From positions 1 to 8,989 of the forward strand of contig CAAFWV010000091.1 of NCBI GenBank assembly GCA_900766815.1: a stretch of DNA of 8,989 nucleotides, read 5' to 3'. The notes under the pieces are model-generated. The model worked only from the letters and a program-made list of their open reading frames with translations. It was not told where the DNA came from and made no database searches. Shown piece after piece: positions 1 through 7,286 of the stretch (the stretch's first letter is position 1; each line of letters begins with the position of its first letter). Both the position numbers and the translations under genes were made by a program. The stretch is from Lachnospiraceae bacterium (GTDB lineage Bacteria > Bacillota > Clostridia > Lachnospirales > Lachnospiraceae).

Positions 1-880
1 ATACCATAATCGCTGTGAAGCCCTGTCCACCGGCAATTGTTGTAGTAATTGTATGATTGATTCCACCAACCAGAAGTAAGCCCACAAGTCCGCAGAGTGC
101 ACCCGAAAGCAGAAGTGTCCTTACAATTACCTTGCCAACCTTGATTCCGACATATCTTGCGGTTCTGTAGCTCTCTCCGACTACACATACCTCATATCCG
201 TGCTTTGTATAGTAGATATAGATGTATACGAAGAAAGTAATAATAAGACCTACAACAATAGCAAGCAGATACTTGTTAGCTATCTCAGGCAGCCATCCGA
301 TATTGGAATTCTGATTGATGATACCAATCTTACCCGAACCCTTAGGATTCTCCCATACAACGGTAAAGTAAGCCACCAGCTGAATGGCAATATAGTTCAT
401 CATAAGTGTGCTCAAGGTCTCGTTAGTATTCCAGAGAGCCTTGAACAGCGCCGGAAGTCCTGCCCAGACAGCACCGGCAACAATACTTGAAATAATCATT
501 AAGATTATGATTACTGCATTCGGAAGCTTGTCTGCAAGAGTAATCATGCAGGCAGCGGAAGCAAGACCACCCATCAGAATCTGGCCCTCGCCACCACAGT
601 TCCAGAACTTCATCCTGAAAGCAGGAGTAAGTGCAAGAGCTATTAGCAGCAAAATTGCGGTGTTCTGAAGTGTTACCCAGGTCTTACGTACTGAACCGAA
701 GGCTCCGGTTACCATAGTTCCGTATACACTTATGGGATTGACACCCGTAAGCGCTACAGTAATAATTCCACAGATAATAAGGGCTACGATAATGGCTACT
801 ACCCTGATCAGTATTCCCTTACCTCTTGATAATTCATCCCTCTTGACCACATGGAACAGAGGCTCATGATTATTCTTCAT
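1..880 (-). CDS. ABC transporter permease, nucleoside/BMP type (NupP-like), partial at left edge
   Basis: This is an inner-membrane permease that would form the channel of a nucleoside-type ABC importer with the ATPase and lipoprotein encoded upstream. The 293 residues visible begin MKNNHEPLF. Hydrophobic segments lie at about residues 24-46, 71-88, 99-117, 121-141, 156-175, 204-224 and 254-273. Family motifs are present: NCGGEGQ at 94-100, NETLSTLMMNY at 153-163, and VGESYRTARYVGI at 234-246. This matches the branched-chain/ribose-type permease family that includes Bacillus NupP and NupQ (YufP, YufQ). Translation starts at 880, inside the last codons of the ATPase gene (11 nt overlap). A GGAGGGGAGG ribosome site lies in the 3' end of that gene, so translation is probably coupled. 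The 3' end is beyond the window. A second permease gene commonly follows in such operons but cannot be seen here. The substrate is inferred from family and context only. Confidence 0.92.
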   Translation of the reverse strand, partial: MKNNHEPLFHVVKRDELSRGKGILIRVVAIIVALIICGIITVALTGVNPISVYGTMVTGAFGSVRKTWVTLQNTAILLLIALALTPAFRMKFWNCGGEGQILMGGLASAACMITLADKLPNAVIIILMIISSIVAGAVWAGLPALFKALWNTNETLSTLMMNYIAIQLVAYFTVVWENPKGSGKIGIINQNSNIGWLPEIANKYLLAIVVGLIITFFVYIYIYYTKHGYEVCVVGESYRTARYVGIKVGKVIVRTLLLSGALCGLVGLLLVGGINHTITTTIAGGQGFTAIMV

Positions 881-2417
881 TCTTCTTATCCTCCCCTCCA
901 AGCTTAGTCATCATCATACCAACCTGATTCTTGTCGGCACTCTTACCATCTACAATACCGCTTACCTGTCCGTCACACAGTACCAGAATTCTGTCTGATA
1001 ACTGGAGGAGTACATCCAGGTCCTCACCAACGAATATCACGGCAACACCCTTCATCTTCTGCTGATTGATAAGGTCATATATTGCATAGGAAGAATTAAT
1101 ATCAAGTCCTCTTACTGCATAGGCTGTCATAAGTACGCTTGGAGTGTTGGATATCTCACGACCAACCAGTACCTTCTGTACATTACCGCCCGAGAGCTTC
1201 CTTACCTCTGTCTCAATGCTCGGGGTCTTTACATCCAGCTCGCTTACTATTCTGTCAGCAAGCTCGTGAGGATTCTTCCTGTCTGTAAACGGAGTTGAAT
1301 TGTTTCTGAACGAACGAAGCATCATGTTGTCAGCGAGATCCATATTGCCGACAAGTCCCATTCCGAGTCTGTCCTCGGGAACGAAGCTAAGTGTTACACC
1401 AAGCTCTGTAATATCCAGAGGTTCCATTCCTACAAGCTCTGATTCTCTGCCACTCTCATCGATATACTTGATTGAACCGCTCTCAACGACCTGAAGTCCC
1501 GCAATCGCCTCAAGCAGCTCCTTCTGTCCGCAGCCTGATATTCCGGCAATACCAAGAATTTCACCACTGTTGACACTAAAGGATACATCCTTTAGCTTCT
1601 CGATTCCCTCTTCATTACGTATATTTAAGCCGTTAACCACAATACGGGGCACCTTTTCCCCCTTATACTCAGGTCTGTCGATGTTGAGTTCAACCTTGTG
1701 GCCTACCATCATGTCGGTCATCTCCTGAGCATTGGTTTCAGCAGTAATCAAGTCTCCGATATAGTGGCCCTGTCTAAGGACAGCCACCCTGTCGGAAATC
1801 TCCTGAACCTCATTGAGCTTATGGGTAATGATGATGATGGCCTTACCGTCCTTCTTCATATTGGACAGAACCTTGAAGAGCTTCTCTGTCTCCTGGGGAG
1901 TCAGAACCGCTGTGGGCTCGTCAAGAATAAGAATGTCGGCACCTCTGTATAAGACCTTAACAATCTCTACAGTCTGCTTCTGTGACACACTCATATTGTA
2001 GACCTTCTGGTTGGGGTCTATGTCAAAGCCATATTTGTCGCAGATATCCTTAATTCGTGCCACGGTCTTCTTCATATCCAGGCGTCCGTTTTCGCCAAGG
2101 GTAATGTTCTCTGCCGCGGTCAGTACGTCAATCAGTTTGAAGTGCTGATGCACCATACCAATGCCGTACCTGAAGGCATCTCTTGGAGAGCCGATGCTCA
2201 CTTCCTTGTCATCAATAAGAATCTTACCTTCGTCAGGATAATAGATTCCGGCTATCATGTTCATCAATGTAGTCTTACCACTACCGTTCTCGCCAAGAAG
2301 TGCAAGTATCTCACCCTTCTTAATCTCCATGCTGACATCGCTGTTGGCAATTACATGTCCGAAGGTCTTGGTTAAGCCACAGAGTTTAATAGCAGTTGTG
2401 CTGGTATTCTCGCTCAT
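870..2417 (-). CDS. ABC transporter ATP-binding protein with two nucleotide-binding domains (NupO/RbsA-like)
   Basis: This 515-residue cytoplasmic protein would energise the BMP-type importer. Domain 1 is intact: Walker A GENGSGKTT at 42-50, Q-loop glutamine about 91, signature SVSQK at 143-147, Walker B with glutamate ILILDE at 162-167, and switch histidine 199. Domain 2 has a good signature, LSGGNVQ at 408-414. Its Walker A is degenerate (GISGCGQKE, 292-300, no GK[S/T]), there is no Walker B glutamate (TAYAVRGLD, 431-439), and GED replaces the switch histidine. This asymmetry is usual for RbsA/NupO-type proteins, so one ATP site is probably catalytic. I chose the ATG at 2417 because GAGGA sits 5 nt upstream and the protein then begins MSENTSTTAIKL. 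A longer frame from a GTG at 2453 would start inside a terminator-like hairpin. The gene follows the lipoprotein gene and overlaps the permease gene. Confidence 0.94.
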   Translation of the reverse strand: MSENTSTTAIKLCGLTKTFGHVIANSDVSMEIKKGEILALLGENGSGKTTLMNMIAGIYYPDEGKILIDDKEVSIGSPRDAFRYGIGMVHQHFKLIDVLTAAENITLGENGRLDMKKTVARIKDICDKYGFDIDPNQKVYNMSVSQKQTVEIVKVLYRGADILILDEPTAVLTPQETEKLFKVLSNMKKDGKAIIIITHKLNEVQEISDRVAVLRQGHYIGDLITAETNAQEMTDMMVGHKVELNIDRPEYKGEKVPRIVVNGLNIRNEEGIEKLKDVSFSVNSGEILGIAGISGCGQKELLEAIAGLQVVESGSIKYIDESGRESELVGMEPLDITELGVTLSFVPEDRLGMGLVGNMDLADNMMLRSFRNNSTPFTDRKNPHELADRIVSELDVKTPSIETEVRKLSGGNVQKVLVGREISNTPSVLMTAYAVRGLDINSSYAIYDLINQQKMKGVAVIFVGEDLDVLLQLSDRILVLCDGQVSGIVDGKSADKNQVGMMMTKLGGEDKKNEE

Positions 2418-2422
2418 GTTCG

Positions 2423-2427
2423 TCCTC
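2423..2427 (-). promoter_or_regulatory. Ribosome binding site that sets the ATPase start
   Basis: GAGGA on the minus strand ends 5 nt before the ATG at 2415-2417. It decides between that ATG and earlier in-frame starts (ATG at 2429, GTG at 2453), which have no comparable site. Confidence 0.7.
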
Positions 2428-2430
2428 ATT

Positions 2431-2467
2431 AAAATCAAAATCCAGAGACGCACTCTTGCGCCTCTGG
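2431..2467 (-). terminator. Terminator-like hairpin between lipoprotein and ATPase genes
   Basis: On the minus strand CCAGAGGCGC (2467-2458) pairs with GCGTCTCTGG (2451-2442). This gives a 10 bp stem with one G-U pair and a 6 nt loop AAGAGT. It is followed by ATTTTGATTTT (to 2431). The hairpin begins 36 nt after the lipoprotein stop codon. A leaky intrinsic terminator here would let the binding protein be made in excess over ATPase and permease, and the stem would also protect the 3' end of the lipoprotein mRNA. The T-tract is interrupted by GA, so partial read-through is likely. Confidence 0.72.
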
Positions 2468-2503
2468 ATAAAATATTATCATTATTTTCAGGTACAGTCT
2501 AGA

Positions 2504-3772
2504 TTAGAATGCTGTATCAAGAAGTGTAATACCGTCGATCTTAACATCGAAGTAAGGAGCTGATCTGAAGCCCTCACCTGACTCGTTGAAGTAACCGTCT
2601 GTGATAACTTCATGATCAGGAGCGTAATCAGGATCTGTATCTACATCAGCCTGGTAGCTTGAAAGCTCTGCGCCCTCAACTGTGAAGGTTGTGATGTCGA
2701 ATACGTGTGTCTTGCCTGACTCGATGTCAGCCTGAGCTGCAGCGATTGCATCAGCTGTTCCCTCTGCTACGTTCTCACCAAGGTCTGTAAGCTTAACTGA
2801 ACCTGTTGCAAGTGTACCAACCCAGTCAGTATCAATTGCTGTACCGTTAGCTACGCAACCCATAGCGTACTCGAAGTATGGAGCCCAGTCGATTCTTGAT
2901 GATACAAGGAAGGTATTAGGACAAGCACTTGCTGTACTTCCGTTGTATGATACGTTAGGAACGCCTGCTGTCTCACAAGCTGTAGGAGCACCCATTGAAT
3001 CAGCATGCTGTGAAATAAGTACACAACCATCGTTGATAAGAGTATTAGCGCCCTCCTTCTCAGCTGTCTCATCATACCAAGAACCTGTGAAGGTTACTTC
3101 CATTGTAACTGAAGGACATACTGACTTAGCGCCAAGGTAGAATGATGTATAACCTGAGATAACCTCAGCATATGTATAAGCACCGATGTAACCCATCTTA
3201 GCTTCCTCAGCTGTAATCTCACCTGCATCAATCATCTCATTTAACTTCATACCTGCAACGATACCTGCAAGATATCTTCCTTCGTAGATAGAAGCGAATG
3301 CATTGTGGAAGTTAGCTACGTTCTCTGTATGAGCCTTAGTACCTGTAGCGTGACAGAACTGAATCTCAGGATATTCCTTAGCTGCCTCAATCATGTAATC
3401 CTCATGACCGAAGGAATCAGCGAAGATGAAGTTGCAGCCTGCATCAGCAAGCTCACAAGCTGCCTCGTAGCACTCCTGACCCTCAGGAATGTTAGTCTTA
3501 ATTACATACTCAATGCCCATCTTCTCGCATGCTTCCTTAGCTGCGTTGATGAAGTTAAGGTCGTATGTAGAATTCTCATCATGTAAGCAGATAAAACCTG
3601 CCTTAACTGTTACTGCTGCCTCTGTAGCAGCTGCATCTGTTGTCTCTGTTGCCTCTGTTGTCTCAGCTGTCTCAGCTGTTGCATCTGTTGCTGCTGTGTC
3701 TGCAGTGCTTCCACAAGCGCAAAGTGTTGCAACCATGGCAATAGAGAGAAGTAAAGCTGTAAACTTTTTCAT
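2504..3772 (-). CDS. BMP-family solute-binding lipoprotein (nucleoside/purine ABC importer)
   Basis: This 422-residue extracytoplasmic binding protein belongs to the basic membrane protein (BMP/Med/PnrA) family, whose studied members bind nucleosides. A lipoprotein signal peptide is clear: MKKF, a hydrophobic run at 5-17, and lipobox LCAC with the modified Cys at 20. Residues 21-54 are a flexible Ala/Thr/Glu-rich tether. The binding domain starts about residue 55 (VTVKAGFICLHDENSTYDLNF), where STYDLNF occupies the place of the D-x-S-F-N ligand motif of PnrA-type proteins. Later family features include IEAAKEYPEIQFCHATG, the GRYLAGIVAG segment and NDGCVLISQHAD. The ribosome site GAGGAGAGG lies 3 nt before the ATG. 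It has its own candidate promoter, sits just downstream of xpt, and is followed by a hairpin and the ATPase and permease genes. A purine nucleoside or base ligand is an inference from family and from xpt. Confidence 0.93.
   Translation of the reverse strand: MKKFTALLLSIAMVATLCACGSTADTAATDATAETAETTEATETTDAAATEAAVTVKAGFICLHDENSTYDLNFINAAKEACEKMGIEYVIKTNIPEGQECYEAACELADAGCNFIFADSFGHEDYMIEAAKEYPEIQFCHATGTKAHTENVANFHNAFASIYEGRYLAGIVAGMKLNEMIDAGEITAEEAKMGYIGAYTYAEVISGYTSFYLGAKSVCPSVTMEVTFTGSWYDETAEKEGANTLINDGCVLISQHADSMGAPTACETAGVPNVSYNGSTASACPNTFLVSSRIDWAPYFEYAMGCVANGTAIDTDWVGTLATGSVKLTDLGENVAEGTADAIAAAQADIESGKTHVFDITTFTVEGAELSSYQADVDTDPDYAPDHEVITDGYFNESGEGFRSAPYFDVKIDGITLLDTAF
3611..3712 (-). repeat. 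Low-complexity Ala/Thr/Glu linker-coding segment
   Basis: Codons 21-54 of the lipoprotein are almost all Ala, Thr, Glu, Asp and Ser, with imperfect repeats such as ETAETTEATETT. The DNA is correspondingly repetitive (runs of near-identical GCA/ACA/GAG codons). This is a tether between the lipidated cysteine and the folded domain, and a plausible site of replication slippage. Confidence 0.75.
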
Positions 3773-3815
3773 TTTCCTCTCCTCTTTTTAATGAAATTTT
3801 TATGATTACAAAAAG

Positions 3816-3844
3816 ATGATATATAAAAAGCACGCATAAATCAA
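3816..3844 (-). promoter_or_regulatory. Candidate sigma-A promoter for the lipoprotein gene
   Basis: On the minus strand TTGATT (3844-3839) and TATCAT (3821-3816) are separated by 17 nt. The -10 matches 5 of 6 consensus bases and the -35 matches 4 of 6. A start near 3809 would leave a leader of about 37 nt before the ATG at 3772. The boxes lie within the 3' half of the xpt terminator, so termination and initiation signals would overlap. The region is AT-rich, so a chance match is possible. Confidence 0.38.
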
Positions 3845-3875
3845 TGTAAAAATGTTGATATTTGCGTGCTTTTTT
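3825..3875 (-). terminator. Strong intrinsic terminator downstream of xpt
   Basis: AAAAAGCACGCA (3825-3836) and TGCGTGCTTTTT (3863-3874) form a perfect 12 bp stem. The inner part can extend through a small internal loop with ATCAA/TTGAT pairing, leaving a loop of about 6 nt. Read on the minus strand, the stem is followed by a T-run and ATATAT. The A-run on the other side makes it potentially bidirectional, but no plus-strand gene needs it. It ends the upstream transcript that includes xpt. Confidence 0.85.
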
Positions 3876-3921
3876 CGTAAAGTTTATGTGCATTTTGATA
3901 AAGTTATGGGAAAAGTGCCCC

Positions 3922-4500
3922 TTACTGTCTGAATACCACAGTGCCGGTTTTGGCATCCATGCTCTCGACAATTGCCAGAGACTCAAGCTGATAACCAAGA
4001 TTCCTGATTATCTGTCCGCCGGGCTGAAAACCCTTCTCAATTGCAATTCCAATTCCGGAAACAGTAGCGCCGGCCTGCTGAACTATCTGAATAAGTCCCA
4101 TGAGTGCACAGCCGTTAGCCAGGAAATCATCAATGATTAATACCTTGTCCTCGGGTCCGATGAACTTCTTTGATACTATTACATTGTTGATATTCTTATG
4201 TGTGAAGCTCTCAACCTCTGCAGTATACATCTCACCGTCAAGATTCACACTCTGTGTTTTCTTGGCAAATACGACAGGTACACCGAATCTTAATGCAACC
4301 ACACTGGCGATACCGATACCGGAAGCTTCGATGGTAAGAATCTTATTTATTTCCTTGCCCTCAAATCTCTTCTGATATTCTATAGCCATCTCGTCAAAAA
4401 GCTTAACATCCATCTGGTGGTTTAAGAAGCTGTCCACCTTTAAGATGTTGCCTTCCTTAACTACGCCGTCCTTAAGTATTCTTTCTTCCAGACAATTCAT
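3922..4500 (-). CDS. xpt: Xanthine phosphoribosyltransferase
   Basis: Xpt transfers the phosphoribosyl group of PRPP to xanthine (weakly to guanine) to give XMP, a cytoplasmic purine-salvage step. The 192-residue protein is close in length to Bacillus subtilis Xpt (194) and aligns end to end from memory. Family features seen are KVDSFLNHQ at 21-29, with Leu20 and Asn27 in the xanthine site; TIEASGIGIA at 56-65; the PRPP loop VLIIDDFLANG at 120-130; and Lys156 in IGIAIEKGFQPG, which contacts the base. The start at 4500 has GAGGT 6 nt upstream, and this site lies in the 12 nt gap after ackA, so the two genes are probably translated from one mRNA. A strong terminator follows, then the nucleoside-type transporter genes. 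No purine riboswitch is visible in front of it. The coupling to ackA rather than to a purine-regulated leader is the unusual point. Confidence 0.96.
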   Translation of the reverse strand: MNCLEERILKDGVVKEGNILKVDSFLNHQMDVKLFDEMAIEYQKRFEGKEINKILTIEASGIGIASVVALRFGVPVVFAKKTQSVNLDGEMYTAEVESFTHKNINNVIVSKKFIGPEDKVLIIDDFLANGCALMGLIQIVQQAGATVSGIGIAIEKGFQPGGQIIRNLGYQLESLAIVESMDAKTGTVVFRQ

Positions 4501-4512
4501 TCTGATACCTCA

Positions 4513-5709
4513 CTATTTAGTAAGTCTTACTGTCTCCCTTGCTATTGCCAGCTCCTCATCCGTGGGAACTACCATTGTCACCACCTTATCGTTCTCAGCT
4601 GACAGAATAACCTCTTCACCACGAAGCTTATTCTTCTCAGGATCTATACTTGTACCAAGACAGGTTAAGTAGTTACCGACAAGTGCTCTGACGGTTGCAT
4701 TATTCTCACCGATTCCTGCTGTGAAGACGATAACATCAACGCCGCCCATGGCAACCATGTATGCTCCAATATACTTAGCAACTCTGTAAGCATAGGCATC
4801 AAGTGTGTTCTTAGCCATCTCGTTGCCTGCCTCTGCAGCATCACCTAAGTCTCTGAAGTCACTTGAGATTCCGCCTGACAGACCGAGTACTCCGGACTTC
4901 TTGTTAAGAATATTCACAACCTCATCAGCTGTAATTCCTTCCTTATCTGCAATGAAGCTTACTATTGCCGGGTCGATGTCTCCGGAACGGGTACCCATAA
5001 TGAGACCCTCAAGCGGGGTAAGACCCATCGAGGTATCAACAGACTGCCCCTTCTTCACTGCCGAAATCGAAGCACCGTTACCTAAATGACATACTATTAT
5101 ATTCAGTTCCTCGCGCTTTTTCCCAAGAATCTCGGCTGCACGCTTGGATACAAAGTCATGGCTGGTGCCGTGGAAACCGTATCTTCTAACCTTGTACTTC
5201 TCGTAGTACTCATAAGGAATGCCGTACATATAGGCCTTGTCGGGCATGGTCTGATGGAAGGCTGTATCGAATACGGCCACCATGGGAACGCCCGGCATAA
5301 CCTCCTTGCAGGCATTGATTCCGATGATGTTGGCAGGATTGTGAAGAGGCGCAAGGTCGTTACACTCTGCAATTGCTGCCATAACCTCGTCGTTGATTAC
5401 AACAGAGGATGCGAACTTCTCACCGCCGTGAACTACTCTGTGACCTACGGCATCAATCTCGTCAAGGGACTTGATTACGCCGACATTTGTATCTGTTAAC
5501 TTCTCAATTACGAGCTTAACCGCATCGGTGTGGTCCTTCATGGGAACAGTTGTTGTCACCTTGTCACCACCCTTGGGTGTATGTGTGATGGCGCTGCCGT
5601 CAATTCCTATTCTTTCGCAGAGACCCTTGGCAAGGACTGTCTCGCTGTCTGTCTCAATTAACTGATATTTAAGTGATGAACTACCACAATTAATTACCAA
5701 TACATTCAT
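4513..5709 (-). CDS. ackA: Acetate kinase
   Basis: Acetate kinase reversibly converts acetyl phosphate and ADP to acetate and ATP, the last step of acetate fermentation in the cytoplasm. The protein is 398 residues, the usual length. Active-site residues known from the Methanosarcina enzyme are all found: Asn7, Ser10, Ser12 and Lys14 in INCGSSSLKY; Arg91 in GHRVVHGG; His123; Asp148 in VFDTAFH; His180 in GFHGTSH; Arg241 in GTRSGDID; and a glutamate about 385 in PTDEELAIA. The start at 5709 has AAGGTG 7 nt upstream. proS ends 80 nt before it with no convincing terminator between, so read-through from proS is possible. xpt follows at 12 nt. The partner gene pta (phosphotransacetylase), often beside ackA in this group, is not in the window. 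Confidence 0.98.
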   Translation of the reverse strand: MNVLVINCGSSSLKYQLIETDSETVLAKGLCERIGIDGSAITHTPKGGDKVTTTVPMKDHTDAVKLVIEKLTDTNVGVIKSLDEIDAVGHRVVHGGEKFASSVVINDEVMAAIAECNDLAPLHNPANIIGINACKEVMPGVPMVAVFDTAFHQTMPDKAYMYGIPYEYYEKYKVRRYGFHGTSHDFVSKRAAEILGKKREELNIIVCHLGNGASISAVKKGQSVDTSMGLTPLEGLIMGTRSGDIDPAIVSFIADKEGITADEVVNILNKKSGVLGLSGGISSDFRDLGDAAEAGNEMAKNTLDAYAYRVAKYIGAYMVAMGGVDVIVFTAGIGENNATVRALVGNYLTCLGTSIDPEKNKLRGEEVILSAENDKVVTMVVPTDEELAIARETVRLTK

Positions 5710-5789
5710 TTCTTCACACCTTCTATAATATAAATCAATAATTCAATTCACAGAGGGACATTCATACCCCCGGCAATGTTACGCCGTTA

Positions 5790-7226
5790 TTAATATGCTC
5801 TGCCCCAGTAAACCATTTTCTGAGCCTTCTTACCGCAGCAGACACAGGTGTCAGCTACCTGCTCCTGCTCAAACGGCATACAACGGCTGGTTGCAGACAT
5901 CTCTTCCTTAATCTTATCCTCGCATGCTCTGTCGCCACACCACATAGCCTTCACAAAGCCGGGGGTTGTATCAAGAATCTGCTTCATCTCATCCATAGAC
6001 TTAGCTACGTAGGTATGTGCATCTCTGTGAGCCCTTGCCTTCTCAAGCATATCCTTCTGAATATTATCAAGAAGGTTAGCAACTATTGCTTCCAGCTCAT
6101 CGAGATTACACTCTATCTTCTCACCATTATCACGACGGCCGAGGATACACTTGCCGTTCTCAATATCCCTTGGGCCGATTTCTACACGAAGCGGGATTCC
6201 TCTCATCTCCTGTTCAGAGAACTTCCAGCCCGGAGTCTTGTCGGAATCATCAACCTTAACTCTGATTCCTGCCTTACTCAGTCTCTCCTTGAGCTCATAG
6301 GCCTTATCAAGTACTCCCTCCTTCTTCTGCTGGATGGGAATTATCATAACCTGAGTAGGTGCAACCTTTGGTGGCAGCACAAGACCCGAATTGTCACCAT
6401 GAACCATGATCATGGCACCGATAAGACGGGTTGTTGTACCCCATGAGGTCTGGTGAACATACTTAAGAGTATTGTCTTTATCCGTGAACTGAATACCGAA
6501 GGCCTTGGCAAAGCCGTCGCCGAAGTTGTGGCTGGTGCCCGACTGAAGTGCCTTACCGTCATGCATCAGTGCCTCAATGGTATAGGTTGCCTCTGCACCT
6601 GCGAACTTCTCCTTATCGGTCTTGCGTCCCTTGATTACGGGGATTGCGAGCACCTCTTCACAGAAGTCTGCATAGAGGTTAAGCATCTGAATGGTTCTCT
6701 CCTCAGCTTCTTTGGCAGTAGCATGTGCTGTATGTCCCTCCTGCCATAAGAATTCACGGCTTCTAAGGAAGGGTCTTGTCTCCTTCTCCCATCTTACAAC
6801 AGAACACCACTGGTTATATACCTTCGGTAGATCCCTGTATGACTGTATATCATTCTTGTAGAAATCGCAGAACAGAGTCTCTGAGGTCGGACGCACACAC
6901 ATCCTCTCAGGAAGAGGATTCAGTCCGCCGTGTGTCACCCATGCAACCTCGGGCGCAAAGCCCTCAACGTGGTCCTTCTCCACATTAAGCAGGCTCTCGG
7001 GAATAAACATGGGAAGATATACATTCTCCACTCCCGTAGCCTTGAACCTCTCATCCATCTGCTTCTGGATCAACTCCCAGATTGCGTAGCCTGCGGGCTT
7101 GAACACCATGCATCCCTTTACGCTGGTGTAGTCCATAAGCTCAGCCTTCTTAACTACATCCGTGTACCACTGTGCAAAATCCACCTCCATGGATGTAATC
7201 GCTTCTACAAGTTTCTTCTCTGCCAT
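5790..7226 (-). CDS. proS: Prolyl-tRNA synthetase, archaeal/eukaryotic-type (ProS type 3)
   Basis: This class II synthetase attaches proline to tRNA-Pro. The 478-residue form is the short architecture without the inserted editing domain found in E. coli-type ProRS. Residues 1-285 form the catalytic domain, with VRPTSET at 111-117, motif 2 around RWEKETRPFLRSREFLWQEGHTAH (145-168) and motif 3 within TTTRLIGAMIMVHGDNSGLVLPP (264-286). The anticodon-binding domain follows from about 290. The C-terminal zinc-type domain has Cys430, Cys435 and a CVCC cluster at 461-464, and the protein ends in the typical WGRAY with terminal tyrosine. I start it at 7226 (MAEKKLVEA) because GAAGGAG lies 6 nt upstream. 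A further ATG at 7247 has no ribosome site. A candidate promoter lies in the end of pepD. Confidence 0.97.
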   Translation of the reverse strand: MAEKKLVEAITSMEVDFAQWYTDVVKKAELMDYTSVKGCMVFKPAGYAIWELIQKQMDERFKATGVENVYLPMFIPESLLNVEKDHVEGFAPEVAWVTHGGLNPLPERMCVRPTSETLFCDFYKNDIQSYRDLPKVYNQWCSVVRWEKETRPFLRSREFLWQEGHTAHATAKEAEERTIQMLNLYADFCEEVLAIPVIKGRKTDKEKFAGAEATYTIEALMHDGKALQSGTSHNFGDGFAKAFGIQFTDKDNTLKYVHQTSWGTTTRLIGAMIMVHGDNSGLVLPPKVAPTQVMIIPIQQKKEGVLDKAYELKERLSKAGIRVKVDDSDKTPGWKFSEQEMRGIPLRVEIGPRDIENGKCILGRRDNGEKIECNLDELEAIVANLLDNIQKDMLEKARAHRDAHTYVAKSMDEMKQILDTTPGFVKAMWCGDRACEDKIKEEMSATSRCMPFEQEQVADTCVCCGKKAQKMVYWGRAY

Positions 7227-7232
7227 CTTACT

Positions 7233-7239
7233 CTCCTTC
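7233..7239 (-). promoter_or_regulatory. Ribosome binding site that sets the proS start
   Basis: GAAGGAG on the minus strand ends 6 nt before the ATG at 7224-7226. The earlier in-frame ATG at 7245-7247 is preceded by CTCCTAATGGC, which has no Shine-Dalgarno character, so the shorter protein is preferred. Confidence 0.75.
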
Positions 7240-7286
7240 TGCTCCATGCCATTAGGAGCCAGTATTTTCGCCTAACCGCGATTAGA

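Noticed and set aside
870..2417. Degenerate second nucleotide-binding domain as a sign of decay
   Set aside because: Loss of the second Walker A lysine and catalytic glutamate is normal in RbsA/NupO-type double ATPases, and the frame is intact.
3611..3712. Repetitive DNA as a possible CRISPR or other array
   Set aside because: There are no regular spacers. The repetition follows from codons for an Ala/Thr/Glu linker in a lipoprotein.
3489..3791. Open plus-strand frame rich in Ala, Val and Ser opposite the lipoprotein signal and linker
   Set aside because: It is the antisense shadow of the repetitive Ala/Thr codons. It has no ribosome site and no family resemblance.
3773..3921. Purine or other riboswitch ahead of the lipoprotein gene
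   Set aside because: The only strong structure is one long hairpin with T- and A-runs at its ends. I see no three-way junction or the conserved purine-aptamer core segments.
5710..5760. Promoter for ackA (TATATT/TATTAT boxes in the proS-ackA gap)
   Set aside because: Acceptable -10-like boxes exist in this AT-rich stretch, but no -35 at 16-18 nt matches more than about half of the consensus.
5771..5786. Small inverted repeat CGGC/GCCG just after proS, as a possible proS terminator
   Set aside because: The stem is only 4-5 bp and has no T-tract after it on the minus strand.
5790..7226. Archaeal/eukaryotic-like ProRS as evidence of recent lateral transfer
   Set aside because: This ProRS type is widespread in Clostridia, and base composition does not differ visibly from the neighbours.
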